From: Flavobacterium sp. LC2016-01
GTDB taxonomy: Bacteria; Bacteroidota; Bacteroidia; Flavobacteriales; Flavobacteriaceae
DNA length: 64,000 nucleotides
NCBI RefSeq assembly: GCF_009711135.1
Contig: NZ_WMIC01000010.1
Coordinates: forward strand, 124,001 to 188,000
Direction: 5' to 3'
Part shown: piece after piece, positions 7,717-16,116 of the stretch
Numbering within the stretch: the first letter of the stretch is position 1
Layout of the letters: the number at the start of each line of letters is the position of its first letter
The notes under the pieces: generated by a model
Told to the model about the DNA's origin: nothing
Database searches by the model: none
The model's input: the letters and a program-made list of their open reading frames with translations, nothing else
Translations under genes and position numbers: made by a program

Positions 7717-10170
7717 TTAATTTCCGAAATGTTTTTGAACGGCCAGCACTAAAAACATAAAATCGGTAGATCCGCCACCCATTACATATTCGGTTTGTTG
7801 CCAAAAGTAAGGCCATTTCTTAAGTTCGGGTAAGTTTGGTCTTATAAGTGCCGTTCCCGAAGTTACTCCTCCGGGAATATAAGACCAATCGGCGCGGTTC
7901 ATACCATACGCTACCAACACCGAATTAGATCCAATTCCCGATGCAAAAGAGGCTGTATTATTGCCCGGATGAACTCCAAGTATAAAATTTAAAGCATTAC
8001 TATACACTTCATAGTTTGCAAACTTTGGCCATGATTTTGAAAAATAATATTGCTTTACGCCAAATTCCTGTAAAGTCCAGCCAGCTCCCCAAATATTAGG
8101 CGTGTATGGAACTCCGTATGGAGAATCTGTAAGGGAATTGTTTTTGCTTTTTGTAGCCCATTTTTGCGCCTCAGCATTCAACTTCTCCAGAAAGGATTTA
8201 TCTTTAATAAGATGTTTTATTCGCCCAACTCTCCATCCTAAATCTTCGAAATTTTTCAATACATCTCCTTGTAAATCTGTAATTTGATTGATGTAACTTG
8301 TTTCGTTTGTTGACAGTGCTAATTCAACAAGAATAGCTATTTTATTTTCTGTTCTTTTTGATTTTGCAAAAGACGTTTTGTAAAGCGCTTTGGCTGTTTC
8401 TAAACATTCAGTGGCTAATTTGGGATTTGAGACTTTTAAAACCCGATAAGAAGCGGCAAGTCCGGCAGCAACATACAATTCCCGATCAGGATTATCTTCA
8501 GTAAAAACCCATCGATCATCATCTTTTGCATTTGGATTTTCGGTCCATTTGTTATCTGTAACTCCTCCAAAATCGCCAAGAAGTACATATTGTTTTAAAT
8601 CGTTTGTAATAATTCCTCTGTACAAACGTCCCATAGAACGGTATGCTCCCAAAATTGAAGCCAGTCCGTGTTCCATTTGCTGCAAAGCATCCGATTTGCC
8701 GTCAGGCTGATGAATTTCAACAACTCTTTTATTTTCATCAATACTGGTCGCATCATAAGACTCAATATTAAATTCCTCTAACATCAGTGCCAGATTCCAT
8801 ACGGTTCCAATTTGAGATTCTACACGTAAATCATCATCTCCGGCGTCATGCCAACCTCCTTGATTTAAATCCGGAACAACTTCATTCGATTTATATTTTG
8901 TAAGTGTCGAAGGTCCCTGCACATATCCATCAAAATGATTCAGATTAATCGGTGCCATTTGAGCATCATCTAAATGACAGAAGTTATGCCAAATTCGATA
9001 TTTTTCATTCACTCTCACGTGACACATTTGAACAGGTAAAAAGTATTCCAAAATAGGCTGCCAAACATTTCGGTCATATAACTTTTTGCTTATTTGAAAA
9101 GGAGAAGTTTTATTTCCTCTATAACTTAACGTGTACATTCCTTCTTCTTTTACTTCAGAAAAGTCGAGTTGGTAATAGTTATATCTTAAAAAGTCGCCCC
9201 ATTTTTTAGGCTTTATGGTTTTGATGTTTTTCTTACCAAACGCATCATGTTTTATCAAAATTATTTCAGACACTTCCGTATCATTTGGATCTGTTTCTAA
9301 AATAGCTACCTTAGATTGTGTTGGATAATAACCAACTTGTGAAACCTGAACAACCGGTTTGTATGTCCAATTTGGAATAACATTTGGAGAAACCGTAATG
9401 TCTATAACCCTTTTTCCGGACGTTGCGGCAATAGGAGCCCTGATAATAAACCATCCGTTATTGTGATTGATTCTTCCATCCCATAAAGCAATGTCTTCTA
9501 AATTAGACTGAATACTTAATCGTAATAAATCGCTTTCAGGAGCAATTGTGATTTTTTTTCCTTTGCAAAGCGGTGTTCCAAGGTTTTGTCCATCAATATG
9601 TGGTAGAACAGGCCCATAAGGCGAAGGAGTGAAAATCCCAAAATTTCCATCACAGCTATACGATTTTCCAAATAAATCTCCTGGAAATAATTCGAGATTG
9701 AAACCAATTTTGCCTAACCATTTTGCATCAACTTCATTTTCTAAATCAACTGTAATCCGGAAATTATTTCCTTCTGTAGGCGTTACGTTTACTTTATATT
9801 TTAATTTCAAATCCGGATAATTTATCGGATTAAAACCAACATGATTTTTAGTTTCATCAGGATAATATAAACTTTGAGAAATGGTATTTGTTGCAGGATC
9901 TATCTTTTTTTCTACTTCTTTCGGAACAGGAGACCATTGACCTGGTGAAATTTCTAATCTCAAATCACCATTAGCCATAACACGTTCCCCATGCTGAATC
10001 ATCGTAACACCTGTCTGATGCCCATCCGGGTATATATCGTTAAAGACGGTTACCTCTAATCCGCGAGCAGAAAAATAACCTTTAGGATGAAGTTTTAAAT
10101 TTTGTGCCTGCATCTTAATTTGCAGCATCAAGACTATTAACACAAAAACAATCAGAGCTTTACTTTTCAT
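7717..10170 (-). CDS. GH9 glycoside hydrolase, second paralogue
   Basis: Exported 817-aa GH9 enzyme. The start is set at 10168-10170 because the protein then begins MKSKALIVFVLIVLMLQIKMQAQ, a clean signal peptide; the reading frame extends 28 codons further upstream to 10254 without signal-like character. Layout matches the GH9 at 1571: beta-rich N-terminal module, Ig-like domain (starts KPVVQVSQVGYYP), then the catalytic domain with GGWHDAGDDDL (aspartate pair) and a C-terminal Glu in TEYVMGGGS. It shares HFDGYVQGP and LRYNYYQLDFSEVKEEG patterns with its paralogue. It is transcribed convergently to the xylan operon, so the two GH9 genes are under separate control. Substrate not assignable. 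Confidence 0.83.
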   Translation of the reverse strand: MKSKALIVFVLIVLMLQIKMQAQNLKLHPKGYFSARGLEVTVFNDIYPDGHQTGVTMIQHGERVMANGDLRLEISPGQWSPVPKEVEKKIDPATNTISQSLYYPDETKNHVGFNPINYPDLKLKYKVNVTPTEGNNFRITVDLENEVDAKWLGKIGFNLELFPGDLFGKSYSCDGNFGIFTPSPYGPVLPHIDGQNLGTPLCKGKKITIAPESDLLRLSIQSNLEDIALWDGRINHNNGWFIIRAPIAATSGKRVIDITVSPNVIPNWTYKPVVQVSQVGYYPTQSKVAILETDPNDTEVSEIILIKHDAFGKKNIKTIKPKKWGDFLRYNYYQLDFSEVKEEGMYTLSYRGNKTSPFQISKKLYDRNVWQPILEYFLPVQMCHVRVNEKYRIWHNFCHLDDAQMAPINLNHFDGYVQGPSTLTKYKSNEVVPDLNQGGWHDAGDDDLRVESQIGTVWNLALMLEEFNIESYDATSIDENKRVVEIHQPDGKSDALQQMEHGLASILGAYRSMGRLYRGIITNDLKQYVLLGDFGGVTDNKWTENPNAKDDDRWVFTEDNPDRELYVAAGLAASYRVLKVSNPKLATECLETAKALYKTSFAKSKRTENKIAILVELALSTNETSYINQITDLQGDVLKNFEDLGWRVGRIKHLIKDKSFLEKLNAEAQKWATKSKNNSLTDSPYGVPYTPNIWGAGWTLQEFGVKQYYFSKSWPKFANYEVYSNALNFILGVHPGNNTASFASGIGSNSVLVAYGMNRADWSYIPGGVTSGTALIRPNLPELKKWPYFWQQTEYVMGGGSTDFMFLVLAVQKHFGN

Positions 10171-10424
10171 TATTTTATAGCGTATTTCGATTAATATTTT
10201 ATGAAGGAATGTAAATAGACTAATGTTAATTAATGACGAATCAAATAATACCATTAAGCTAATAAATGTAGTTTTCTTCTAATAATCTGAATAACAAATT
10301 TGAAGCGTATTATAGAAGAATTGATGCGCTTTTAATCGTTTAATTTTCATATCAAATAGTTTCTATCATTACGATCATTTATCTAATTTCTCCTGCTATA
10401 ATTGATTGAATGGAATTGCAAATA

Positions 10425-11306
10425 TCAGCTATGTGTTTTTCTATATTGGAGAGGCGCCATCCCAATTTGTTTTTTGAACATTCTAGAGAAATAATAAGGA
10501 TCGTCAAAACCTATTTCCTTGCATATTTCCTTAATATTCATGTTGCTGTAATATAGGTATTCACAGGATTTTTCGATTTTTAATTTAATGAAATATTGAA
10601 TTGGAGAATATCCAGTTTTGTTTTTAAAAAGTTCCGAATATCTTGATACCGAATAACTAGCCTGAATTGCAAGCTGCTGAATGGACAGTATTTTGTTTAT
10701 ATTTTTTTTCAGAAACAGTATTGAAAGATCAATCCTGTCATCTGTATTGGCCTTGTCTAAAGTATCTGAATAACACAATGAACTTAAAAACGCTATTAAT
10801 TTAAAATGGGTCAGTTCTGTTTTTTCATCAGCAAGATCACTGTCAAGAAGTTTCATTATTGCATTTAAAATTATAATTCGTGTTTGATCAAATGCAATTT
10901 TTACTGCTTCAGATGAAGAGGCAGAAAATCGTTTATAAAATGTCTGAGCATAATTTCCTGTAAAATGAACCCAGTAAATGCTCCATGGATGAGTGAGAGA
11001 ACTTCCATATTTATGAGCGGTATTTTCAGGAATTATAAAACCGGTATTAGGAGTCAGTTTTATCGTTTTTCTATTAATTGTAATCCATCCTTCGCCATCG
11101 AGGCAGTATAACAGAATATACTCGTGAATACCATTTTTCCTTGATCTGTCATGATTTTTGGCATTTGGAAAATACCCCACAGCCGACGCGAAAAGATTTT
11201 GAAAAAAAGGATTTGGCGAAATTTTATTTTTCTGCTCCTGTGAAAGAACGATCATGGTCTGTCCGGGAAAACCATCTCTAATTCTTGCTGTCGGTAGATT
11301 ATTCAT
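10425..11306 (-). CDS. AraC-family sugar-responsive regulator
   Basis: Transcription factor of 293 aa. The N-terminal half (about 50-150) is a cupin-like effector domain with HEYILLYCLDGEGWITI and FIIPENTAHKYG. The C-terminal half (about 195-293) carries the two helix-turn-helix motifs of AraC: SIQQLAIQASYSVSRYSELFKNKTGYSP and NIKEICKEIGFDDPYYFSRMFKKQIGMAPLQYR (partly quoted). It is divergent from the MFS porter operon. The shared 136-base gap contains paired direct repeats, so it most likely activates that operon in response to a sugar. Control of the GH9 gene downstream on its own strand is also possible. Confidence 0.85.
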   Translation of the reverse strand: MNNLPTARIRDGFPGQTMIVLSQEQKNKISPNPFFQNLFASAVGYFPNAKNHDRSRKNGIHEYILLYCLDGEGWITINRKTIKLTPNTGFIIPENTAHKYGSSLTHPWSIYWVHFTGNYAQTFYKRFSASSSEAVKIAFDQTRIIILNAIMKLLDSDLADEKTELTHFKLIAFLSSLCYSDTLDKANTDDRIDLSILFLKKNINKILSIQQLAIQASYSVSRYSELFKNKTGYSPIQYFIKLKIEKSCEYLYYSNMNIKEICKEIGFDDPYYFSRMFKKQIGMAPLQYRKTHS

Positions 11307-11349
11307 TATAAGTTAACTATTACGATATAAATTAAAATAAAGTCGTAAG

Positions 11350-11381
11350 ATAATCCATTTATTTCAATATATAATCCATTT
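11350..11381 (+). promoter_or_regulatory. Candidate AraC operator: two direct repeats 21 bp apart
   Basis: The sequence ATAATCCATTT occurs at 11350-11360 and again at 11371-11381, same orientation, with a 21-bp period (two helical turns). AraC-family dimers bind such direct half-sites side by side. The repeats end about 20 bases before a TAnnTTTG box, so a bound activator would sit over the -33 region of the porter promoter. The divergent gene encodes the AraC regulator. Confidence 0.6.
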
Positions 11382-11400
11382 TTAAAGCAAGAACGAAATG

Positions 11401-11408
11401 TATTTTTG
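11401..11408 (+). promoter_or_regulatory. Bacteroidota -7 promoter element for the sugar operon
   Basis: TATTTTTG matches TAnnTTTG and lies 35 bases before the porter start codon. No good -33 TTTG is present; the AraC-type direct repeats occupy that place, as expected for an activator-dependent promoter. Confidence 0.45.
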
Positions 11409-11442
11409 TTTTACTTATTAACTTACCGAAAATTTTATTTTC

Positions 11443-12789
11443 ATGACCAATCAAATCAGCCTTTATAATAACAATTATATACTCGGAATTTCTTTTATAT
11501 CTGCACTTGGCGGTTATCTTTTTGGTTTTGACTTTGCTGTTATCTCTGGAGCACTTCCTTTTTTAAAAACTGCATTTGAATTAAATGCATGGTGGGAGGG
11601 ATTCCTTACAGGTTCACTTGCGCTAGGATGCATAGTTGGATGTCTTTTGGCCGGACAGCTTGCCGACCGTTTTGGGCGACGCCCCGGATTAATGCTCTCG
11701 GCATTGATTTTTGCTATATCATCAATTGGAATGGCAATGGCCAGTAACCTGACAATCTTTGTACTGATGAGGTTTATGGCTGGAATAGGAGTAGGAATGG
11801 CTTCCATGCTCAGTCCTATGTATATTGCGGAAATTTCCCCAGCGTCTATGAGGGGACGAAACGTAGCTATAAATCAACTTACCATAGTTGTTGGAATTTT
11901 AGTTACGAATCTTTTAAATTACTTTTTGTCAGGCAACGGGCCGGATGTCTGGAGGTGGATGTTTGGTTTGGGCGCAATTCCGTCTCTTTTATTTTTAATC
12001 GGGCTGATTTGGCTTCCAGAAAGTCCGAGATGGCTTCTGCAGGCAGGACAACCTGAAAAAGCAAAAATAATACTTGGAAAAATTGGCTCTGAGGCATTTG
12101 TGAAAGATACATTTGCCGATATTGAAAAGTCCTTTTCTGGAACTCAGAAAAAATCATATGCGGTTGTTTTTGAAAAATCAGTACGTCCTGCAGTAATGCT
12201 AGGAATTGGACTAGCTGTATTTCAGCAGCTCTGCGGGATAAATGTTGTATTTAACTACACCTCGACAATTTTTGAATCTGCAGGAGCCGATCTTGACAGA
12301 CAGCTTTTTGAAACCGTTGTAATAGGAGCCGTTAATCTGATATTTACTGTCGTAGCGATGTGGCAGGTAGATAAATTAGGCAGAAAACCTTTAATGCTTA
12401 TAGGTTCACTAGGTCTTTCTATAATCTATGTTCTTTTGGCATATCTGCTTCAAAGCGGTGCAGCGGCCGGTTTAATTTCAATAATAGTTCTAATCGCTAT
12501 AGCCCTTTATGCAAGTTCTCTTGCTCCGGTTACTTGGGTATTGATCTCAGAAATATTTCCAAATCGAATTAGGGGCCTAGCTTCTTCTGTGGCTATTGTT
12601 TCGTTGTGGATTGGTTATTTTATTATAGCCTTTACTTTTCCAATACTTGCCGAAAAATTGGGTACTTATGGACCATTTTATCTTTATTCTGCTATTTGTT
12701 TTCTCGGATTTGTTTTTGTTCTTAAAAAAGTCAAAGAAACGAAAGGTCAGACTTTGGAGCAGGTAGAAGAATATATGGCATCGCATTAA
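11443..12789 (+). CDS. MFS sugar:proton symporter (sugar porter family)
   Basis: Inner-membrane transporter of 448 aa with 12 predicted membrane segments. Sugar-porter signatures are clear: GGYLFGFDFAVISGALPFL in helix 1, DRFGRRPGL in the loop between helices 2 and 3, PESPRWLL at the end of the first half, QQLCGINVVFNYTSTIFESAG in helix 7 and DKLGRKPLM in the second-half loop. It resembles XylE/GalP/AraE proteins and should move a monosaccharide (xylose, galactose, arabinose or similar) from periplasm to cytoplasm. First gene of a four-gene operon; the next gene starts 11 bases later. The GH35/GH2 partners favour galactose or another GH35/GH2 product. Confidence 0.88.
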   Translation: MTNQISLYNNNYILGISFISALGGYLFGFDFAVISGALPFLKTAFELNAWWEGFLTGSLALGCIVGCLLAGQLADRFGRRPGLMLSALIFAISSIGMAMASNLTIFVLMRFMAGIGVGMASMLSPMYIAEISPASMRGRNVAINQLTIVVGILVTNLLNYFLSGNGPDVWRWMFGLGAIPSLLFLIGLIWLPESPRWLLQAGQPEKAKIILGKIGSEAFVKDTFADIEKSFSGTQKKSYAVVFEKSVRPAVMLGIGLAVFQQLCGINVVFNYTSTIFESAGADLDRQLFETVVIGAVNLIFTVVAMWQVDKLGRKPLMLIGSLGLSIIYVLLAYLLQSGAAAGLISIIVLIAIALYASSLAPVTWVLISEIFPNRIRGLASSVAIVSLWIGYFIIAFTFPILAEKLGTYGPFYLYSAICFLGFVFVLKKVKETKGQTLEQVEEYMASH

Positions 12790-12800
12790 AAATATAAGTT

Positions 12801-15800
12801 ATGAATGATTTATCAGTAAAAGTTTGGGAAGAAGAAGTTTCGATCCCAACGTATAATATTGGAAAACCGGAAAAAAATCCGATGTTTTTCGAGAAAAGAG
12901 TGTATCAGGGAAGCAGTGGTGCTGTTTATCCTTACCCTGTTATAGAAAAAATTGAAGACGAAAAGCAGAATAAGATCTATAAAGCAGTATATCTGGAGAA
13001 TGAATACATAAAAGTAATGATTCTTCCTGAGCTTGGCGGGAGGGTTCAAATGGCCTATGATAAAATTAAACAGCGTCATTTTATCTATTACAATCAAGTA
13101 ATTAAACCTGCACTTGTGGGACTTACGGGGCCTTGGATTTCGGGCGGAATAGAATTTAACTGGCCACAGCATCATCGTCCTAGTACTTTTTTACCCGTAG
13201 ACCATACCATCGAAAACAATACTGATGGAAGCATTACAGTATGGGTGAGCGAAAACGAAAGAATGTTTCACCAGAAAGGAATGGCGGGATTCACGCTCCA
13301 TCCTGGAAAAGCTTATCTTGAAATCAAAGGAAAACTTTATAATCCCACTCCTATACCGCAGACTTTTTTATGGTGGGCAAATCCAGCCGTTGCAGTAAAT
13401 GAGCACTATCAATCTGTTTTTCCTCCAGATGTACATGCTGTTTTTGATCATGGAAAAAGAGATGTTTCTACATTTCCAATTGCAACGGGAACTTATTACA
13501 AAGTAGATTATTCCGCAGGAGTTGATATTTCAAATTACAAAAATATACCAGTTCCAACTTCTTATATGGCAATTAATTCGGAGTTCAATTTTGTTGGAGG
13601 TTATGAAAATGATACGAATGCCGGAGTGCTGCATGTATCAAATCATCATATTTCACCAGGAAAAAAGCAGTGGACATGGGGTAATGGAGATTTTGGAAAA
13701 GCCTGGGATAGAAATTTAACAGATGAAGACGGTCCATACATTGAACTTATGGCTGGAGTGTATACAGATAATCAGCCTGATTTCAGCTGGATGCAGCCTT
13801 ATGAAGAAAAAACGTTTACGCAATATTTTCTGCCTTACCGTGAACTTGGTGTGGTAAAAAATGCATCGAAGGATCTTCTTATGAATATAGAAAAGGATAA
13901 TCAAAATGCAATTATAAAAATCTTTGCAACTTCAGAATTAAAAAATGTAAAAATAGTACTTGAAGGCTTTTTTGAAGAAACACTTACTTTATCTCCAGAA
14001 TTAGTTTATGAAAAGGAAATAAATGTTGGAACTGTCTTGATTTCAGATTTGAAACTTTCTGTATATGATATTCATGAAAAAGAACTTTTAAGCATAAAAT
14101 CGGAAAAGCAGGATGTAAAACCTGTTCCTGAACCTGCGAAACCAGCTTTTTCACCCGAAGAAACTCCAACCTGCGAACAATTATACCTCACTGGACTGCA
14201 TCTGGAACAATACCGTCATGCTACTTATAATGCTTCAGACTATTATCTGGAAGCTTTGAAAAGAGATGCATCAGATGTAAGAAATAACAATGCAATGGGA
14301 TTATGGCTGTTTAGAAGAGGAAGATTTGGAGAGTCTGAAAAATATTTTCAGAATGCTATAAATACACAGCTTGAGCGAAATCCGAACCCTTATGACGGAG
14401 AACCGCATTACAATCTTGGATTAGCATTGAAATATCAGGGCAAAAACAAATTGGCTTATGATGCTTTTTATAAATCATGTTGGAATGCCGCTATGCAGGA
14501 CGCTGGTTATTTTGCATGCGCACAGATTTCATCGGCAGCTGGTAATCTGACAGATGCACTTTATGAAGTCGATAAATCTTTGGTACGCAATTGGCACAAT
14601 CAAAAAGCTCGTACTTTAAAAACGGCATTGTTGCGCAGGTCGGGGAAAGAAAAGGAAGCTCTAGCATTAATTGCTGATTCTTTGAAAATTGACCTGTTTA
14701 ATTTTGGCTGTCTTTTTGAAGAATATCTGATTGTGAAAAAGACTTCGGCTTTAGACAAAATGCACTCGGTTATGCGCGGTGAAATTCATAATTATGAAAT
14801 CACTGCACTGGATTATATCGCTTCCGGAATGTACAATGAAGCGGTTCACTTGCTTCAGCTAGGAGCACAGACCTGTGAAACTACGGCCATGACCTATTAT
14901 TATATGGGGTGGGCATTGTCGCTTGACGGGAAAGATGCCAAGACTGCGTTTAAAATAGCTTCTGCACATTCTCCTGAATATTGTTTTCCAAATCGGTTAG
15001 AAGCCATAATTGCATTAGAATACGTGCAGAAAATAAATAAAGCCGATGCGAAAGCGCCTTATTATCTAGGGAATTTATGGTACGATAAAAGACAGTATTC
15101 TAAAGCAGTAGAATGTTGGGAAAAAGCAGCAGAAAACGACAGTACTTTTCCGACTGTATTTAGAAATCTGGCTCTGGCTTATTTCAACAAAATGGAAGAA
15201 GAGGAAAAAGCAGTCCAATTTATGGAAAAGGCATTTGAACTTGACACTTCTGATGCCCGCATACTTATGGAGCTCGATCAGTTATATAAACGTTTATATC
15301 GCTCTTTTTCTGTCCGTAAAACATTTTTGGAAAAGCACTTTGATCTGGTAAAACAGCGTGACGATCTTTATCTGGAATATGCAGCATTATGCAATCAGAC
15401 ACAAAATTATAATGAAGCAATACGTCTTATTGACAGCCGTATCTTTCATCCGTGGGAAGGAGGAGAAGGCAAGGTTCCTGCCCAATTTCAGTTGGCAAGA
15501 GTAGAGCTGGCAAAAGAATTTTTGGCTAAAAAAAAGTTCGATAATGCTATAATTCTTTTAAAAGAATGTTTGCAGTATCCGCCAAATTTAGGCGAAGGAA
15601 AACTGTCTGGAGCGCAGGAAAACGATTTTCTTTACTGGCTTGGCTGTGCCTACCACGGCTTAAAGCATTATGAAATAGCAGAAGAATATTGGACATTAGC
15701 CAAACAAGGTAATTCAGAACCTGCAGCTGCAATCTTCTATAATGATCAAAAACCGGATAAGATATTTTATCAGGGATTGGCATTATTAAAATTAAATGAT

Positions 15801-16097
15801 ATTGAAAAAGCACATAAACGTTTTAATTCCTTGATTGCTTATGGCGAGAAACATCTTGATGAGATTATAAAATTGGATTATTTTGCAGTATCGCTTCCTG
15901 ATCTTCTGATTTGGGAAGATGATCTGACTTTACGAAATAAGGTTCATTGTCATTATATGCTCGGACTCGGTTACTATGGATTAGGAAATACTGAAAAGGC
16001 AAAAGAGCATCTTCAGAAAGCTTTAAAAAAAGATATCAATCATCAAGGAGTTCAGATACATATTTCAATGCTGGAAAAAGGTGAACCTGTCTTTTAA
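12801..16097 (+). CDS. DUF5107 and TPR-repeat protein (YphG-like)
   Basis: Large 1098-aa protein without a signal peptide, so probably cytoplasmic. The N-terminal third (about 20-370) is a DUF5107 beta-sandwich related in shape to aldose-epimerase-like folds, with MILPELGGRVQMAYD and GGIEFNWPQHHRPS. The rest (about 450-1090) is a long array of TPR-like helical repeats such as PHYNLGLALKYQGKNKLAYDAF (partly quoted) and MLGLGYYGLGNTEKAKEHLQKAL. The architecture matches E. coli YphG, whose role is unknown and which also lies among sugar-transport genes. Here it is locked between a sugar porter and GH35, spacing 11 and 19 bases. Carbohydrate binding or epimerase-like chemistry on the imported sugar is an inference. 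Confidence 0.75.
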   Translation: MNDLSVKVWEEEVSIPTYNIGKPEKNPMFFEKRVYQGSSGAVYPYPVIEKIEDEKQNKIYKAVYLENEYIKVMILPELGGRVQMAYDKIKQRHFIYYNQVIKPALVGLTGPWISGGIEFNWPQHHRPSTFLPVDHTIENNTDGSITVWVSENERMFHQKGMAGFTLHPGKAYLEIKGKLYNPTPIPQTFLWWANPAVAVNEHYQSVFPPDVHAVFDHGKRDVSTFPIATGTYYKVDYSAGVDISNYKNIPVPTSYMAINSEFNFVGGYENDTNAGVLHVSNHHISPGKKQWTWGNGDFGKAWDRNLTDEDGPYIELMAGVYTDNQPDFSWMQPYEEKTFTQYFLPYRELGVVKNASKDLLMNIEKDNQNAIIKIFATSELKNVKIVLEGFFEETLTLSPELVYEKEINVGTVLISDLKLSVYDIHEKELLSIKSEKQDVKPVPEPAKPAFSPEETPTCEQLYLTGLHLEQYRHATYNASDYYLEALKRDASDVRNNNAMGLWLFRRGRFGESEKYFQNAINTQLERNPNPYDGEPHYNLGLALKYQGKNKLAYDAFYKSCWNAAMQDAGYFACAQISSAAGNLTDALYEVDKSLVRNWHNQKARTLKTALLRRSGKEKEALALIADSLKIDLFNFGCLFEEYLIVKKTSALDKMHSVMRGEIHNYEITALDYIASGMYNEAVHLLQLGAQTCETTAMTYYYMGWALSLDGKDAKTAFKIASAHSPEYCFPNRLEAIIALEYVQKINKADAKAPYYLGNLWYDKRQYSKAVECWEKAAENDSTFPTVFRNLALAYFNKMEEEEKAVQFMEKAFELDTSDARILMELDQLYKRLYRSFSVRKTFLEKHFDLVKQRDDLYLEYAALCNQTQNYNEAIRLIDSRIFHPWEGGEGKVPAQFQLARVELAKEFLAKKKFDNAIILLKECLQYPPNLGEGKLSGAQENDFLYWLGCAYHGLKHYEIAEEYWTLAKQGNSEPAAAIFYNDQKPDKIFYQGLALLKLNDIEKAHKRFNSLIAYGEKHLDEIIKLDYFAVSLPDLLIWEDDLTLRNKVHCHYMLGLGYYGLGNTEKAKEHLQKALKKDINHQGVQIHISMLEKGEPVF

Positions 16098-16116
16098 AAG
16101 TTTTAAATTTACCATT

